Shown one piece after another: positions 33,126 through 42,499 of a DNA stretch of 64,000 bases. The first letter of the stretch is position 1. Every line of letters begins with the position of its first letter. The position numbers and the translations under genes were made by a program. This DNA comes from Siphonodentalium dalli (lineage: Eukaryota; Mollusca; Scaphopoda; Gadilida; Siphonodentaliidae), in contig CP136065.1 in NCBI GenBank assembly GCA_032622095.1, positions 35,438,732 through 35,502,731 of the forward strand. The letters run 5' to 3'. The notes below the pieces were generated by a model. That model was not told the DNA's origin. It saw nothing but the letters and a program-made list of their open reading frames with translations, and ran no database searches.

Positions 33126-33365
33126 TGTATGCATCTCATTTTTCTGATAGTGATGGATGTGAATCATTGAATGGGATGTGTGGTGGATGGGAAATAGCTC
33201 TTTATAATGAGCTTTTGCACTTTCATAGTCGGCAAACATCCATGATCTCTGCGTGGTGTACTGAAATCTTCCATTTAAATTGTATCATTCTGAACTCCTT
33301 GACCTGAGGCAGTATACAGAATGGAGACTTGTGAATTTGTGACGTTAGTGGAATGAGTTCGGCTG

Positions 33366-33586
33366 TACAGTAATGCCCTAAGTAATTGACTCCTTAAACA
33401 CAGCAGAATTATGGATAACTTTTCAGGATTTAGTCGGAAATATGGCTTGTTGCCATTCATCGGAAAGCTCTCGGGGAGAGCTTTCCGATGAATGGCAACA
33501 AGCCATATTTCCGACTAAATCCTGAAAAGTTACCAATAATTCTGCTGTGTTTAAGGAGTCGATTAATTACTTAGGGCATTACTGTA
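33366..33586. mobile_element. TApal, complete
   Basis: TA-flanked, 217 bp. Arms meet at CTCTCGGGGAGAGCT. Confidence 0.9.
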
Positions 33587-34240
33587 ATTCCCTTGTGGAA
33601 TGCTACTCCTGGAATTTCAGAGAACTGAAGGGTTTACAATGTATGTCATTCTTTACAGAGATTAAATAATTGTGCAGTCTACCACTATTTACATGTACAT
33701 GAATAGATCATTTGCTACAGTGTTAAATGTGTGAGTGTGTAAAGTTGTAAACCCAACTCTGTGAAGACATTCATATATAGTAAAACAATGGCCTCACAAT
33801 GTTAACAATTTTTTCCTTTAAGGTGACGAAAATTTCTATTTTTTGAAATGTTTGACATTTTTTCGTCTGCACTAGGCGGAAATGATACATGCGTTACAAA
33901 CATTCCCGTTATTTAGTTAAAGGTACACTCCGAGTTGGGATAAATTTACTAAATAACGGGAGTCCTCACAACTACGGTATTGTTTGAATTTCTAAAGAAA
34001 TATCCCCACAACGTATGTAATACAAACAAGGGTGTGCTCTTAGCGCAAGAGCAATGTTGTACATGTACCCTTGGTCTACAGAAACCATGGGAATGCACCT
34101 GATAGAACAGATTCGATAAAATTCAAATCAAAGCAGCCAATTTCAAATAGAATTGAATCAGACAAACTATTCAGAATCGCATAAAATTGATTCACAGGGC
34201 TCTAAGGTTATCTTCCTTTGCATGGATCACATATCTGCAG
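33587..34240. other. Unassigned intronic sequence
   Basis: A small inverted pair CGTTATTTAGTTAAAGG / ACTAAATAACGGGAG lies at about 33908-33963. Nothing else was recognised. Confidence 0.45.
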
Positions 34241-34345
34241 TTATCACAATTTGAACCAGGTCCACCATCGCTCGAGGGCTTAAGTTGGCCTAATGTACGT
34301 ACCATGCACCTTACCAACTGAGCGAACTACCCATGGTGCTACCCA
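34205..34345 (-). repeat. tRNA-derived SINE (copy 1)
   Basis: On the minus strand an A-box-like TAGTTCGCTCAGTTGGTAAG (about 34310-34329) precedes a B-box-like GGTTCAAAT (34250-34258) by about 50 bp, then a body TGATAACTGCAGATATGTGA. Arms do not pair as an acceptor stem, so it is not a functional tRNA. Confidence 0.6.
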
Positions 34346-35269
34346 CAGGTACCAGGGAGAAACAAAATTATGGGTGGGGGCAGGGGTGGCATAAGGGAGG
34401 GATCATGCAGGGGGCTGTTGATGAGGGTTAGCCCACATGTCGGGGAGGTCTGCAGTGGTCAGCCTGGTAGTTATAACCTCCCTTCCAGGGGATCATAGCC
34501 CCTGCGTCGGGGAAATCCTGATGGTGGGGGGGGGGGGGGGGACTCCCCAGGTGCCTGTGGTGCTATGTGCAACAGATAATTTCTGAACCCTCAACACACT
34601 TTATTTAATAAGCTGAGTATGCAAGCTCATCAACAAAGACTGTTAGTAAAGCAAGGCGGGGACTATGGAGTGCATGAGTGGATTGAGGAGTGCTTCCACA
34701 TTGTGTATTGAGTGTGTGTAAACAGAGGAAGTTTGCCAGGGAAATGCATGTTTAATCCAGTTTTATCAGTGAGATTCTTCTGTGGATTTGAGTCAATGAT
34801 CCAATTTAACATGGCAGACTGAAACTGCTTGATTTGCACAAGTAAATTGTGAATATTTGATGGCAAATTAATTTGATTGATTGACAAGTTTAAAATAAAA
34901 CTGCACTAATTAGGAAGTAAATGCTACATGTCTTCGTACATGGAGATGCCATCCCATAACTTAATGCCCGTAGAGATCATAATCCACCAGTACAAAACCT
35001 TGGAACTTTTTTAAGTTTTGACAGGGAACCAAAAACAAACTTATAAAGTTGAAAAAGTAGCGTGGGAAACATATTTCTTAGTTGTTATCTGTTCCTTATT
35101 AATGCACTTCTCTGTAGGTAAATGTCCCAGGTAAAAATTGCATGCTTTTCTCTGACTTTTGTGAGCCGATATCGCAATAAACATCAAATTAATTACCCAG
35201 TAGAAATTCCATAATTGTAAGCGACGCGAAGAATGGTGTTGTTGGTAGTGCTGCCGGGAAAAGATAGAG
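34346..35269. other. Unassigned with G tract
   Basis: Poly-G at about 34527-34540. No exon was recognised. Confidence 0.5.
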
Positions 35270-35531
35270 CATTTTTACAAGCCTTGAAATAGTGAGCCTG
35301 TCATTTGCAGAATGAGGTCCCCAGAGGGTGAATTTAGTGATGCTACCCCACATAGCAGGCTAGCATCACCAAATTCACCCTCTGGGAACCTCATTCTGCT
35401 TACACCTCAGCATTTCCCAGAGGGTAATTTGGTGATGCTAGCCTGCTATGTGGGGTAGCATCACTAAATTCACCCTCTGGGGACCTCATTCTGCAAATGA
35501 CAGGCTCACTATTTCAAGGCTTGCATCTTTA
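35270..35531. mobile_element. hAT-1 MITE, short palindromic form, 7/8 target duplication
   Basis: Ends CAAGCCTTGAAATAGTGAGC and complement are flanked by CATTTTTA and CATCTTTA. It is almost fully self-complementary, being two copies of the terminal palindrome without the long interior. Confidence 0.9.
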
Positions 35532-35921
35532 ACCTTTCCATGACTGGAGCTTCCTGAAATTTTGCGAAAACAATATGCATTCCCATAGGCAGCCTGGTAT
35601 ATATAAGAGAAGACATTGGCCTAACAATATTTACCTTGACCTTTGTATGTGATGGCGCACATGATCCCGGTTAATCCGCCTAATCAGGATAATTCGGGGA
35701 CAATCGGACCGTGTGCGCCTAACAATTGAGCCGATTTTGTGAGATCCAATTTAATCGGACGGATCAAACTGAGTTTGATTTCATCAGGAGAATCCGGCTC
35801 GTGATGATGGCAACACGCGTGCTTTGCTTGTCACATGATCATCACATGACCAAAACCTCATTCAAAATGTCGGAATAGTTAGTGGCGACCGCTATTCGAA
35901 ATTAAAGTCAAGAATTCTGGT

Positions 35922-36982
35922 CTATCGACTAGCGCTGGGACGGTTGGGGTTTTTTCCTAACCGGTTAATCACGGGCATTAACCTAACCATAACCGGTTAA
36001 CCGTGACCAGTATTACCCTCAGTACGAGATTGAATACATACTATATACTACATACTATATCGGCAAAACAAATGTTTATTACGCGTCCCGGAAACGTTGA
36101 TATACATGCGATCACAAACGATTAGCCCAAACAATGTACTGAAGATAGGCATACTGTTGTTTAGTAATGTTAAGTGTTTGGGTATAGCCTATAGGCAGGT
36201 ATGTATTAATCACAGTGGCTACACGATGTTACTTCAATTATTTAATAAACAAATTCAAACAAAATTAAATCGTTGTGATTCATTACTCAAGCCCCAGCCA
36301 GTGTTTAGGAATTAACGTTATCGAACGCATCACTAGATATCCTCTTATTTCCCACTCCCAGTAGGCCTGTGTTTTTTTCTGGATGTGTGACTTCATATTG
36401 GATGTTGATCCAGAATAAACGAATCGCCTTCGGCAGGCCTTGCATACCGCCCATTTCTTCTTCCTTTTTTTTTTTTCATCATCTTGAATTATATGACTAA
36501 ATGTCCCCAAACGTTTGATTTCCGTTTGTGTAGGTCTTCTGTCATCGCTTTGAGACGAACTAATGGTATGACAAGGGGGGGGCAGTTTCAAGAAAACAGA
36601 CATAATATTGATGACGTAGTAAAAGTCTAGACTTGATTGCTTTGATGTATGTCGCAGTGCGCGTGCAGCCGGAACGTCATGTAATGCCGCCAAAGGAAAT
36701 TGGCATTGAATGTGTAGCAAGTGATTCACAGACTGACAAAGATAAGAGTGTTGTTGTTGGTTTCACGTCTAGAAAAGCCACCGGTGATCAAACAGGCATG
36801 TGTTGTGGGGTATATGAATACGCAATCAACTGTCCAAATCGCTTCTATAAGCGGCTACTACGTTGATAGTACGATCGTTACCAATATTACGGTTACCCGG
36901 CTGTGGCCTCCTCCAACCGGTTGACACGCATAACCGAACCGTAACCGGTTATCCGGACAACCGCCCCAGCACTACCATCGAC
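35922..36982. mobile_element. hAT-3 element (1,045 bp) with 8-bp target duplication
   Basis: Terminal repeats TAGCGCTGGGACGGTT and the complement of AACCGCCCCAGCACTA. Flanks CTATCGAC (35922-35929) and CCATCGAC (36975-36982) match 7 of 8. Sub-terminal ACCGGTTA words repeat at both ends. It has no transposase core, only a BED-finger frame, so it is non-autonomous. Confidence 0.9.
36330..36540 (-). pseudogene. BED-type zinc finger remnant of a hAT transposase
   Basis: Within a 148-codon minus-strand frame (36283-36729) lies KKKWAVCKACRRRFVYSGST followed by SNMKSHIQKK. The C-x2-C pair, STSNM and the His are the signature of BED fingers found at the amino terminus of hAT transposases. The second metal-binding His of the usual H-x3-5-H pair is not clear (HIQKKTQ), so it may be dead. 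No catalytic DDE or dimerisation region follows. Confidence 0.6.
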
Positions 36983-37515
36983 AAGGAACAATGGCTGGTA
37001 GACCTATGGGCAGAAAATGGGTGCCTGTATAATAATCGCAACAAGAGGGCAGCAGCTGTAGAAAGATCTATTACGCCAATTTACGGCTATTGCTTGTGAC
37101 GTAAATATATTATTAATATCATTTAATTAATTATTAATATATATTTGTCTTTAGAAATACATATTAATATAAACCATCATGACTAGCTATAGTAACTGGC
37201 TAGATTGGCTGACCATGCCAGCCGGATTTAATCGGGTACAATCGGGACCATATGCGCCGACACCAAGCCAGTGCATTCTCTTATATATCTGAGGCTCCCT
37301 ATGGGAGACATGCATATATACAAGAGAATGCACTGGCACATGATATTTAATGTTGCACCAACGAAGCTGCCAGCATGAGAGAGTAATCCCTTTCTTCATG
37401 CGAGTATCGTATGGGATCCATATCCACTTGAAAAAAAATTCAGAAAAGGGCAGCAAGATTCATAGGAAAAGAATATTCTCGGGAGCCAGAGACTGTCACT
37501 AAACTGATAGTAGAC

Positions 37516-37889
37516 TTAGGCCAAAACAAAAAACTTCTCTGTTTCCGATAACATTGGGAAAATTTTACAGACAGGCAGGCAGGGATTTGTTTTTTTTTTG
37601 CAAATATATTTTTTTTTAAACATTTGATAAAAACATGTTGCCCCTTGTTCATTCACTCTGCAGTAAGATCTCTACCAATGTTGAGCTTAATAACCTAGTT
37701 ATTTTTGCTTTTGGGATTGGGAAAATGATAAAAATAATCACATTGACACTCGTAACAGGTAATAATATAGACTAGCTTTCTGGAGAAAATTGCTTTCTGG
37801 AGAAAATTGAAAAATAAAATTGAGGCAGGCAAGAAAATCTCAGCCAGGCAGGGTATTGGAAATAAAGGTTTTTTTTTTTTTTGGCCTTA
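37516..37889. mobile_element. PIF/Harbinger-like MITE with TTA duplication
   Basis: GGCCAAAACAAAAAACTTCT start and TTTTTTTTTTTTTTGGCC end, TTA on both sides. Interior shared with 31618-32003, plus an internal repeat CTTTCTGGAGAAAATTG. Confidence 0.88.
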
Positions 37890-38106
37890 GTCTGAAATCG
37901 CTGCAAGAGAGATGAGAAATAAAGAGGCTCCTCACGTTCCATTTAGTCATACACAGGGGAATTGCAGTTAAACTTCCAGGATATGTGCAACACCAGACCC
38001 GGGAAACAAGACAATACAATCGTGCAAGATATATCCCACTTCAGCCTGATTCTGATACATACATGTGTATAAAAATTTTAAGGAGAACCTTCTTATCTAC
38101 TACAAA
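37890..38106. other. Unassigned
   Basis: No recognised feature. Confidence 0.5.
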
Positions 38107-38235
38107 CAAGCCTTGAAATAGGGTGTCTGTCATTTTCAAAATGAGGTCCCCAGAGGGTGAATTTAGTGATGCTACCCCGCATAGCTGGCTAGCATCACCA
38201 AATTCACCCTCTGGGAACCTCATTCTGCCGAGGTG
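38107..38235. mobile_element. hAT-1 left-half fragment
   Basis: CAAGCCTTGAAATAGGGTGT to GGGAACCTCATTCTGC, joined to a TApal half copy. Confidence 0.8.
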
Positions 38236-38740
38236 TGGAGAGCTTTCCGATGAATGGCAACAAGCCATATTTCCGACTAAATCGTGAAAAGTTACTCATA
38301 ATTCTGCTGTGGTTAACCCTTTACCCAACAAACCAGCCAAAACCGGCCAAATAAAGCTTCAACAGCCTAAAATATCTTCGGTCTGTCTCAATAGAACCAT
38401 ACAAATATGGATATCATTGGAACCGTCTCCTTGACCACATTGTGATGGTAACAGTTATGCCCTGTGCCAATGCATTCTCTTATATATGCGAGTCGACCAT
38501 AGGTCGCCTCGCATATATAAGAGAATGCATTGGCCTAAAAAAAATCTTTTTTTAACACTTTTTACCATTTTTTCTTACATTCTTTAACAATTTTATAATT
38601 TTTAATGTGTTAAGCCAATGCATTCTCTTATATATGCGAGGCGACCTATGGTCGACTCGCATATATAAGAGAATGCATTGGCACAGGGCCCTTCTGTTGG
38701 GTAAAGGGTTAAAGAGTGGATTAATTAGGGCATTACTGTA
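38236..38740. mobile_element. TApal half copy containing a TTAA-A element
   Basis: Right arm starts GAGAGCTTTCCGATGAATGG. It is interrupted at CTGTGGTTAA and resumes TTAAAGAGTGGATTAATTAG to GGGCATTACTG, TA. Confidence 0.9.
38313..38712. mobile_element. TTAA-A MITE nested in TApal
   Basis: TTAA at 38313-38316 and 38709-38712, where uninterrupted TApal copies have a single TTAA (TGGTTAAGGAG). Standard A arms; hairpins at 38464-38535 and 38612-38683. Confidence 0.95.
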
Positions 38741-38848
38741 GTTCTCTACAGATAATAAGTTCAATGAGGTTATGAATCATTCTGCTCTTGTATTATCTGT
38801 TTTTCTGTCTTTCATTCTGAACACCCCTCTAAATGAATATGCAATGGC
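38741..38848. mobile_element. TTAA-D fragment
   Basis: CAGATAATAAGTTCAATGAG, TGTATTATCTGTTTTTCTGT and GAACACCCCTCTAAATGAAT. Confidence 0.5.
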
Positions 38849-39311
38849 TTAACCCTTTACCCAACAAAGCGGCCAAAAACGCCCAAATAAAGCTTCAACC
38901 GCCTAAAATATCTTCGGTCTGTCTCAATAACACCATACAAATATGGATATCATTGGAACCGGTTCATTGACAACATTGTGATGGTTACAGTTATGCCATG
39001 TGCCAATGCATTCTCTTATATATGCGAGTCGACCATAGGTCGCCTCGCATATATAAGAGAATGCATTGGCCTAAAAAAATCTTTTTTTTAACACTTTTTA
39101 CCATTTTTTCTTACATTCTTTAACAATTTTATAATTTTTTCTTACATTTTTTAACAATTTTTATAATATTTTTCTACATTCTTTGACAATTTTATCATTT
39201 TTGATATGTTAAGCCAATGCATTCTCTTATATATGCGAGGCGACCTATGGTCGACTCGCATATATAAGAGAATGCATTGGCACAGGGCCGTTCTGTTGGG
39301 TAAAGGGTTAA
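38849..39311. mobile_element. TTAA-A MITE, complete, long-spacer form
   Basis: TTAA at 38849-38852 and 39308-39311. Hairpins at 38999-39073 and 39220-39283. The spacer carries the same extra repeats as 10492-10943. Confidence 0.93.
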
Positions 39312-39596
39312 TTCAGGCCTGCAGGTTTCAAAATTATGTGTAACCTAATTTTCTTTAGCCTGCTTGTGCTTAGGTAACCCATACCACAGGTTAGCAGGAG
39401 AGTTACACAAACTGTTATAATCACTACAACTGGTATTATTAATTACAGATGGGCAACTAATTGTATTACCATAATAAATTTGAATGTCTCATTTTGAGAT
39501 TTGATTGAGCAAAAATTAAGGTGAGAATTAGTTATCGTGAGACCTGCATTTATAAAACTTTGGCACGACCTGTTTTTCGTTCGGGGAATTTCCATT
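39312..39596. other. Unassigned, downstream side of the upstream KLF exon
   Basis: No recognised element. Contains the start of the KLF large intron as transcribed. Confidence 0.5.
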
Positions 39597-39666
39597 TTAG
39601 ATAACATCCAGGCGAACTGAACGGTCTTTTGCCTCAAATTTGCAGGCCTGAAGTTTATTATCTAAC

Positions 39667-40259
39667 TGATATGGTACCTTGTCTGACTCAGAATTCGACA
39701 TTTCTTCATCCTCTTCTTCAGTTTTCACAGATCGGGAGACAACCATATTAATATCTTCATCATCATCATCATTATCGGCGGTGACGGGAGAATGTCTTTT
39801 TTCACTTCCTCCATTGACAGCTTCAAACTTCTGTCTTTTTTTCAAGGCGAACATTTGTCCGACTGAGGTAAAAGAATTATTGTGGTTGCGATTTGAGAAA
39901 GCCGACCTTATCTGACTAAGCTTGATTAATGACGAGAGCGGTTTGTCCGAGTTTGATCGCGGAGATGAACTCTTGCCATGATTATTATGAATCTCTGTCC
40001 CATTATTGAGGTGAACGTCCAGTTCGTATGGGCTGTTAGCCAGTCGACCATCCAGTTCGCTTGGAGATGATGATTCCGATGAATTACTATTGCTGTCTGA
40101 ATTACAGTCTTGAAAGTAGTCGAGTGATTGTTTTTCACACGTATCAAACACAGTTATGTTTTTGAAAGGTGAGAAATTTTGAATAAGTCTCTGTGAGTCT
40201 GGGAAAACAATATTGCTCTCGAAAGCTACGGAAGATTCCTCTGTCATTTCTGATGAACC
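39667..40259 (-). CDS. Probable upstream coding exon of the KLF gene (acidic, Ser-rich regulatory region)
   Basis: The longest open frame of the window, 197 codons with no stop back to an acceptor (TCTATTTTCAG ending at 40260). It reads GSSE and then MTEESSVAFESNIVF. It is Ser/Asn/Asp-rich, with an acidic run (DNDDDDEDINM) and a VKTEEEDEE stretch that fits a sumoylation consensus. Such low-complexity acidic and Ser/Pro stretches are typical of KLF amino-terminal regulatory regions. The acceptor implies at least one more upstream exon, so the first Met here may be internal. The chosen donor at 39666/39667 (TATCA then GTTAGA) is weak. It gives the phase the finger-1 exon needs, making CA+G = Gln. 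A better-looking donor, AAG then GTACCA, is out of phase and would need an unseen exon. Coding is likely; membership of this gene rests on strand, phase and composition. Confidence 0.72.
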
Positions 40260-40379
40260 CTGAAAATAGATGTAAATATATTAATCCTTGCTATACTATA
40301 TTGATTCTCCCAACAAGTTAAAAAGTGTGCATGTACATGTACATCCGAATGGTCTATTATTGATTTGGAGGGATGTTCA

Positions 40380-41274
40380 CCCTTTCATGGCGGGAGTTTT
40401 GAGCTGGTGCAACATTAAAGATCCTGTGCCAGTACATTTTCTTATATATGCGAGTCTCTCATAGGGAGCTTCGCATATATAAGAGAATGCACTGGCTCAA
40501 TGTAAATATGGTCAATACATTCTCTATGGGACACTTGCATATATATGAGAATGCATTGGCACTAGTGTTCGCCCTGGCCCGAAATTCCTTGTAGTCATTT
40601 TTTTAGCCACTTGTGCAATTTTGTTAGCCACTTTTGAAAAAGTTTAGCCACATACATGTACTGTGGGATAAATTAGCGCATCGCAGAATCGTTTTACAAG
40701 ATCCACCAAACGCTTGGAATGATTTGTGATAACTTGCTTATCACTATAGTATACATGTATAACCGCTCAAACAGTTTGGACACTTGCATATATATGAGAA
40801 TGCATTGGGCCAAAACAAAAAACTTCTCTGTTTCCGGTAACAATTGGATAATTTTCCAGACAGGCAGGCAGGGATTTTTTTTTTTTACAATTTTTTTTTT
40901 TTAAAAACCTTTCAGCCGTAATTGATATAATAGTGTAGTTACAGTCCCATGGAATATGGTAGATCAATGTGCATTGAAAATGAGCCAATCATTGGGTAAA
41001 AACATGCTGTCCCTTGAATTCATTCACTCTGCAGTATGATCTCTACCAATAACTGACTTATTTTTGCTTTCGGGATTGGGGGAAAAAACAATAAATATTC
41101 ACATTGACACTGTAACAGGTAACTTTTGACTAGCCTTCTGGAGAAAATTGAAAAAAAAAATTGAGGCAGGCAAGAAAATCTCAGCCAGGCAGGGTATCGG
41201 AAACAAAGAGGTTTTCTTTTTTGGCCTTGGCACTGGGTTTTTGTAAAAATTCAGGAAGCTCAAGTCATGGAAGG
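40380..41274. mobile_element. TTAA-C MITE with two internal disruptions
   Basis: CCCTTTCATGGCGGGAG left and CAAGTCATGGAAGGG right, TTAA lost. The word CACTTGCATATATATGAGAA occurs at about 40526 and 40782. This implies an internal duplication bounding a 250-bp extra segment, followed by a Harbinger-like MITE. Confidence 0.7.
40805..41229. mobile_element. PIF/Harbinger-like MITE with TTG duplication, nested in TTAA-C
   Basis: GGCCAAAACAAAAAACTTCT start, GAGGTTTTCTTTTTTGGCC end, TTG on both sides. Removing it restores GCATTGGCAC of the C hairpin. Confidence 0.9.
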
Positions 41275-41289
41275 GCAAAGGTGATAAAA

Positions 41290-41415
41290 GCAGATGATAA
41301 ATAAACAAAAGTGCGGAAGAAGCCTATTTATTGAGGCAATTTGAGATAAATGTTTAGATAATAAGTTCAACAAACGACCTATGTGAACTTATTGTCTGAA
41401 CATGTCCTATGGTAA
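41290..41415. mobile_element. TTAA-D fragment
   Basis: AGATAATAAGTTCAACAAAC and GTGAACTTATTGTCTGAACA form a small inverted pair. Confidence 0.5.
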
Positions 41416-41940
41416 ATAAATATTATTTTTCTCATGGTGGTTCATCAGATCATTCAAATCCGACCACCGATGACTGAGATATTGAGCTTCAAAGTTTGGA
41501 CAGACGGACCTAATCACAGATGGACGGAACTGATTTGTATATCCCTTGCTAACGATGCTAACAATGCTATCGTTTTCGAGAGGGATTCAGTAGGACCTTT
41601 TATGTAATGGCAAAATTGAAATACTCTCTTCGTAACAACCCAGGCCATGGTATATATTACATAACATATGTGATATTGTAGAAAATTTATTATTGTGGAC
41701 ATCATTTAACATTTTGAGTAGGTATAGTTTTTTCAGAAATAATAAAGTAGTTTCTTTTGTAGCATGGATATTTCCTATACAGACGTTTCATATCCTGTGG
41801 CATTTCGTACCAGGGTTCTAGACGTTTCATACCAGAGGTCTGGGTGTTTCATACCAAGATTATTTGGACAATTCATACCATAGAACATTTTCATAATGTT
41901 TCTGTACAAGTGTTTATCCCAAATTGAGAACTAATGAGTA
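41416..41940. other. Unassigned
   Basis: A short GTTTCATACCA-type word recurs at 41787, 41826 and 41848. A GGACAGACGGACC patch lies near 41498. Confidence 0.45.
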
Positions 41941-42112
41941 TTAACCCTTTACCCAACAGAACAGAACGGCCCTGTGCCAATGCATTCTCTTATATATGCA
42001 AGTCGACCATAGGTCGCCTTGCATATATAAGAGAATGCATTGGCTTAACACGTATTAACGAGAGGCCGATCACGATCGGCAGATGTTTAACCCATACCTT
42101 GGCGATACCGAT
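41941..42112. mobile_element. TTAA-A fragment with the GAGGCCGATCACGATCGGC arm
   Basis: TTAACCCTTTACCCAACAGA, one hairpin at 41977-42042, then GAGAGGCCGATCACGATCGG and TTTAACCCATACCTTGGCGA, also present in 62586-62889. No right TTAA end was recognised. Confidence 0.7.
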
Positions 42113-42490
42113 TAGCTATTTTAATAAATCCTTACACCAACCTTTTCACGAGTGCAAAAGTTTCAATAATTGACACCTTACTATTAAGGTCACAAGTGGA
42201 ATCAGACTTATTGGGCACCTTGCTCACATAAACAGAATAGGAACACGGATGTGGCATTCCATTTCATTAACATATCAAGTCACTTCAACACAGATATGTC
42301 TTATAGAGTGATAAAGCTAATTAAGCTCAATCCATAGTCAGAGAGAAGCACCATAGCAGTTAAAGACAAAATAGTTAGTTATTTGCTTATTACACTGGAA
42401 TGTGAGACATAACATATGATTTTTTTAATATTGTTATTTTTTTTATTATGTTTTGTGTTAGCTGCATATTAAAAATTCTTGGGATCATTT
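42113..42490. other. Unassigned
   Basis: No recognised feature. Confidence 0.5.
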
Positions 42491-42499
42491 AGATGGGAC

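Larger units (their letters stand above)
35650..37262. mobile_element. PIF/Harbinger-like element inserted in TTAA-C, itself interrupted by hAT-3
   Basis: Imperfect terminal repeats: GTGATGGCGCACATGATCCC on the left and the complement of GGGACCATATGCGCCGACAC on the right. Without hAT-3 it is about 570 bp. The plus strand around the hAT-3 site reads WSIDKEQWLVDLWAENGCLY and then NNRNKRAAAVERSI. This resembles the SANT/MADF-type DNA-binding proteins of PIF/Harbinger elements. The target duplication was not resolved, so the superfamily is an inference. Confidence 0.6.
35529..37383. mobile_element. TTAA-C MITE (reverse) split by a 1.6-kb insertion
   Basis: Left TTAACCTTTCCATGACTGGA with one eroded hairpin to TATTTACCTTGACCTTTGTA. 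After 37262 it resumes with AAGCCAGTGCATTCTCTTAT and ends CCAGCATGAGAGAG. The C-type linker normally reads CCTTGACCCTGTAAGCCAGT without interruption. Confidence 0.8.
3515..39666 (-). other. KLF large intron (about 36 kb), filled with MITEs
   Basis: Stretch between the finger-1 acceptor and the putative upstream-exon donor. No other convincing host exon was found on either strand. Nearly all recognisable content is small inverted-repeat elements, tandem arrays and retroelement-like tails, listed separately. If a small exon lies inside it, the weak donor at 39666 would be explained. Confidence 0.65.

Noticed and set aside
34205-34345. Functional tRNA gene
   Set aside because: A and B boxes are present, but no acceptor-stem pairing or proper anticodon arm could be drawn; it fits a SINE.
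39679-39915. Ser-rich plus-strand frame opposite the KLF exon
   Set aside because: It is the complement of the acidic and Ser-coding minus-strand exon, which has the acceptor and better composition.
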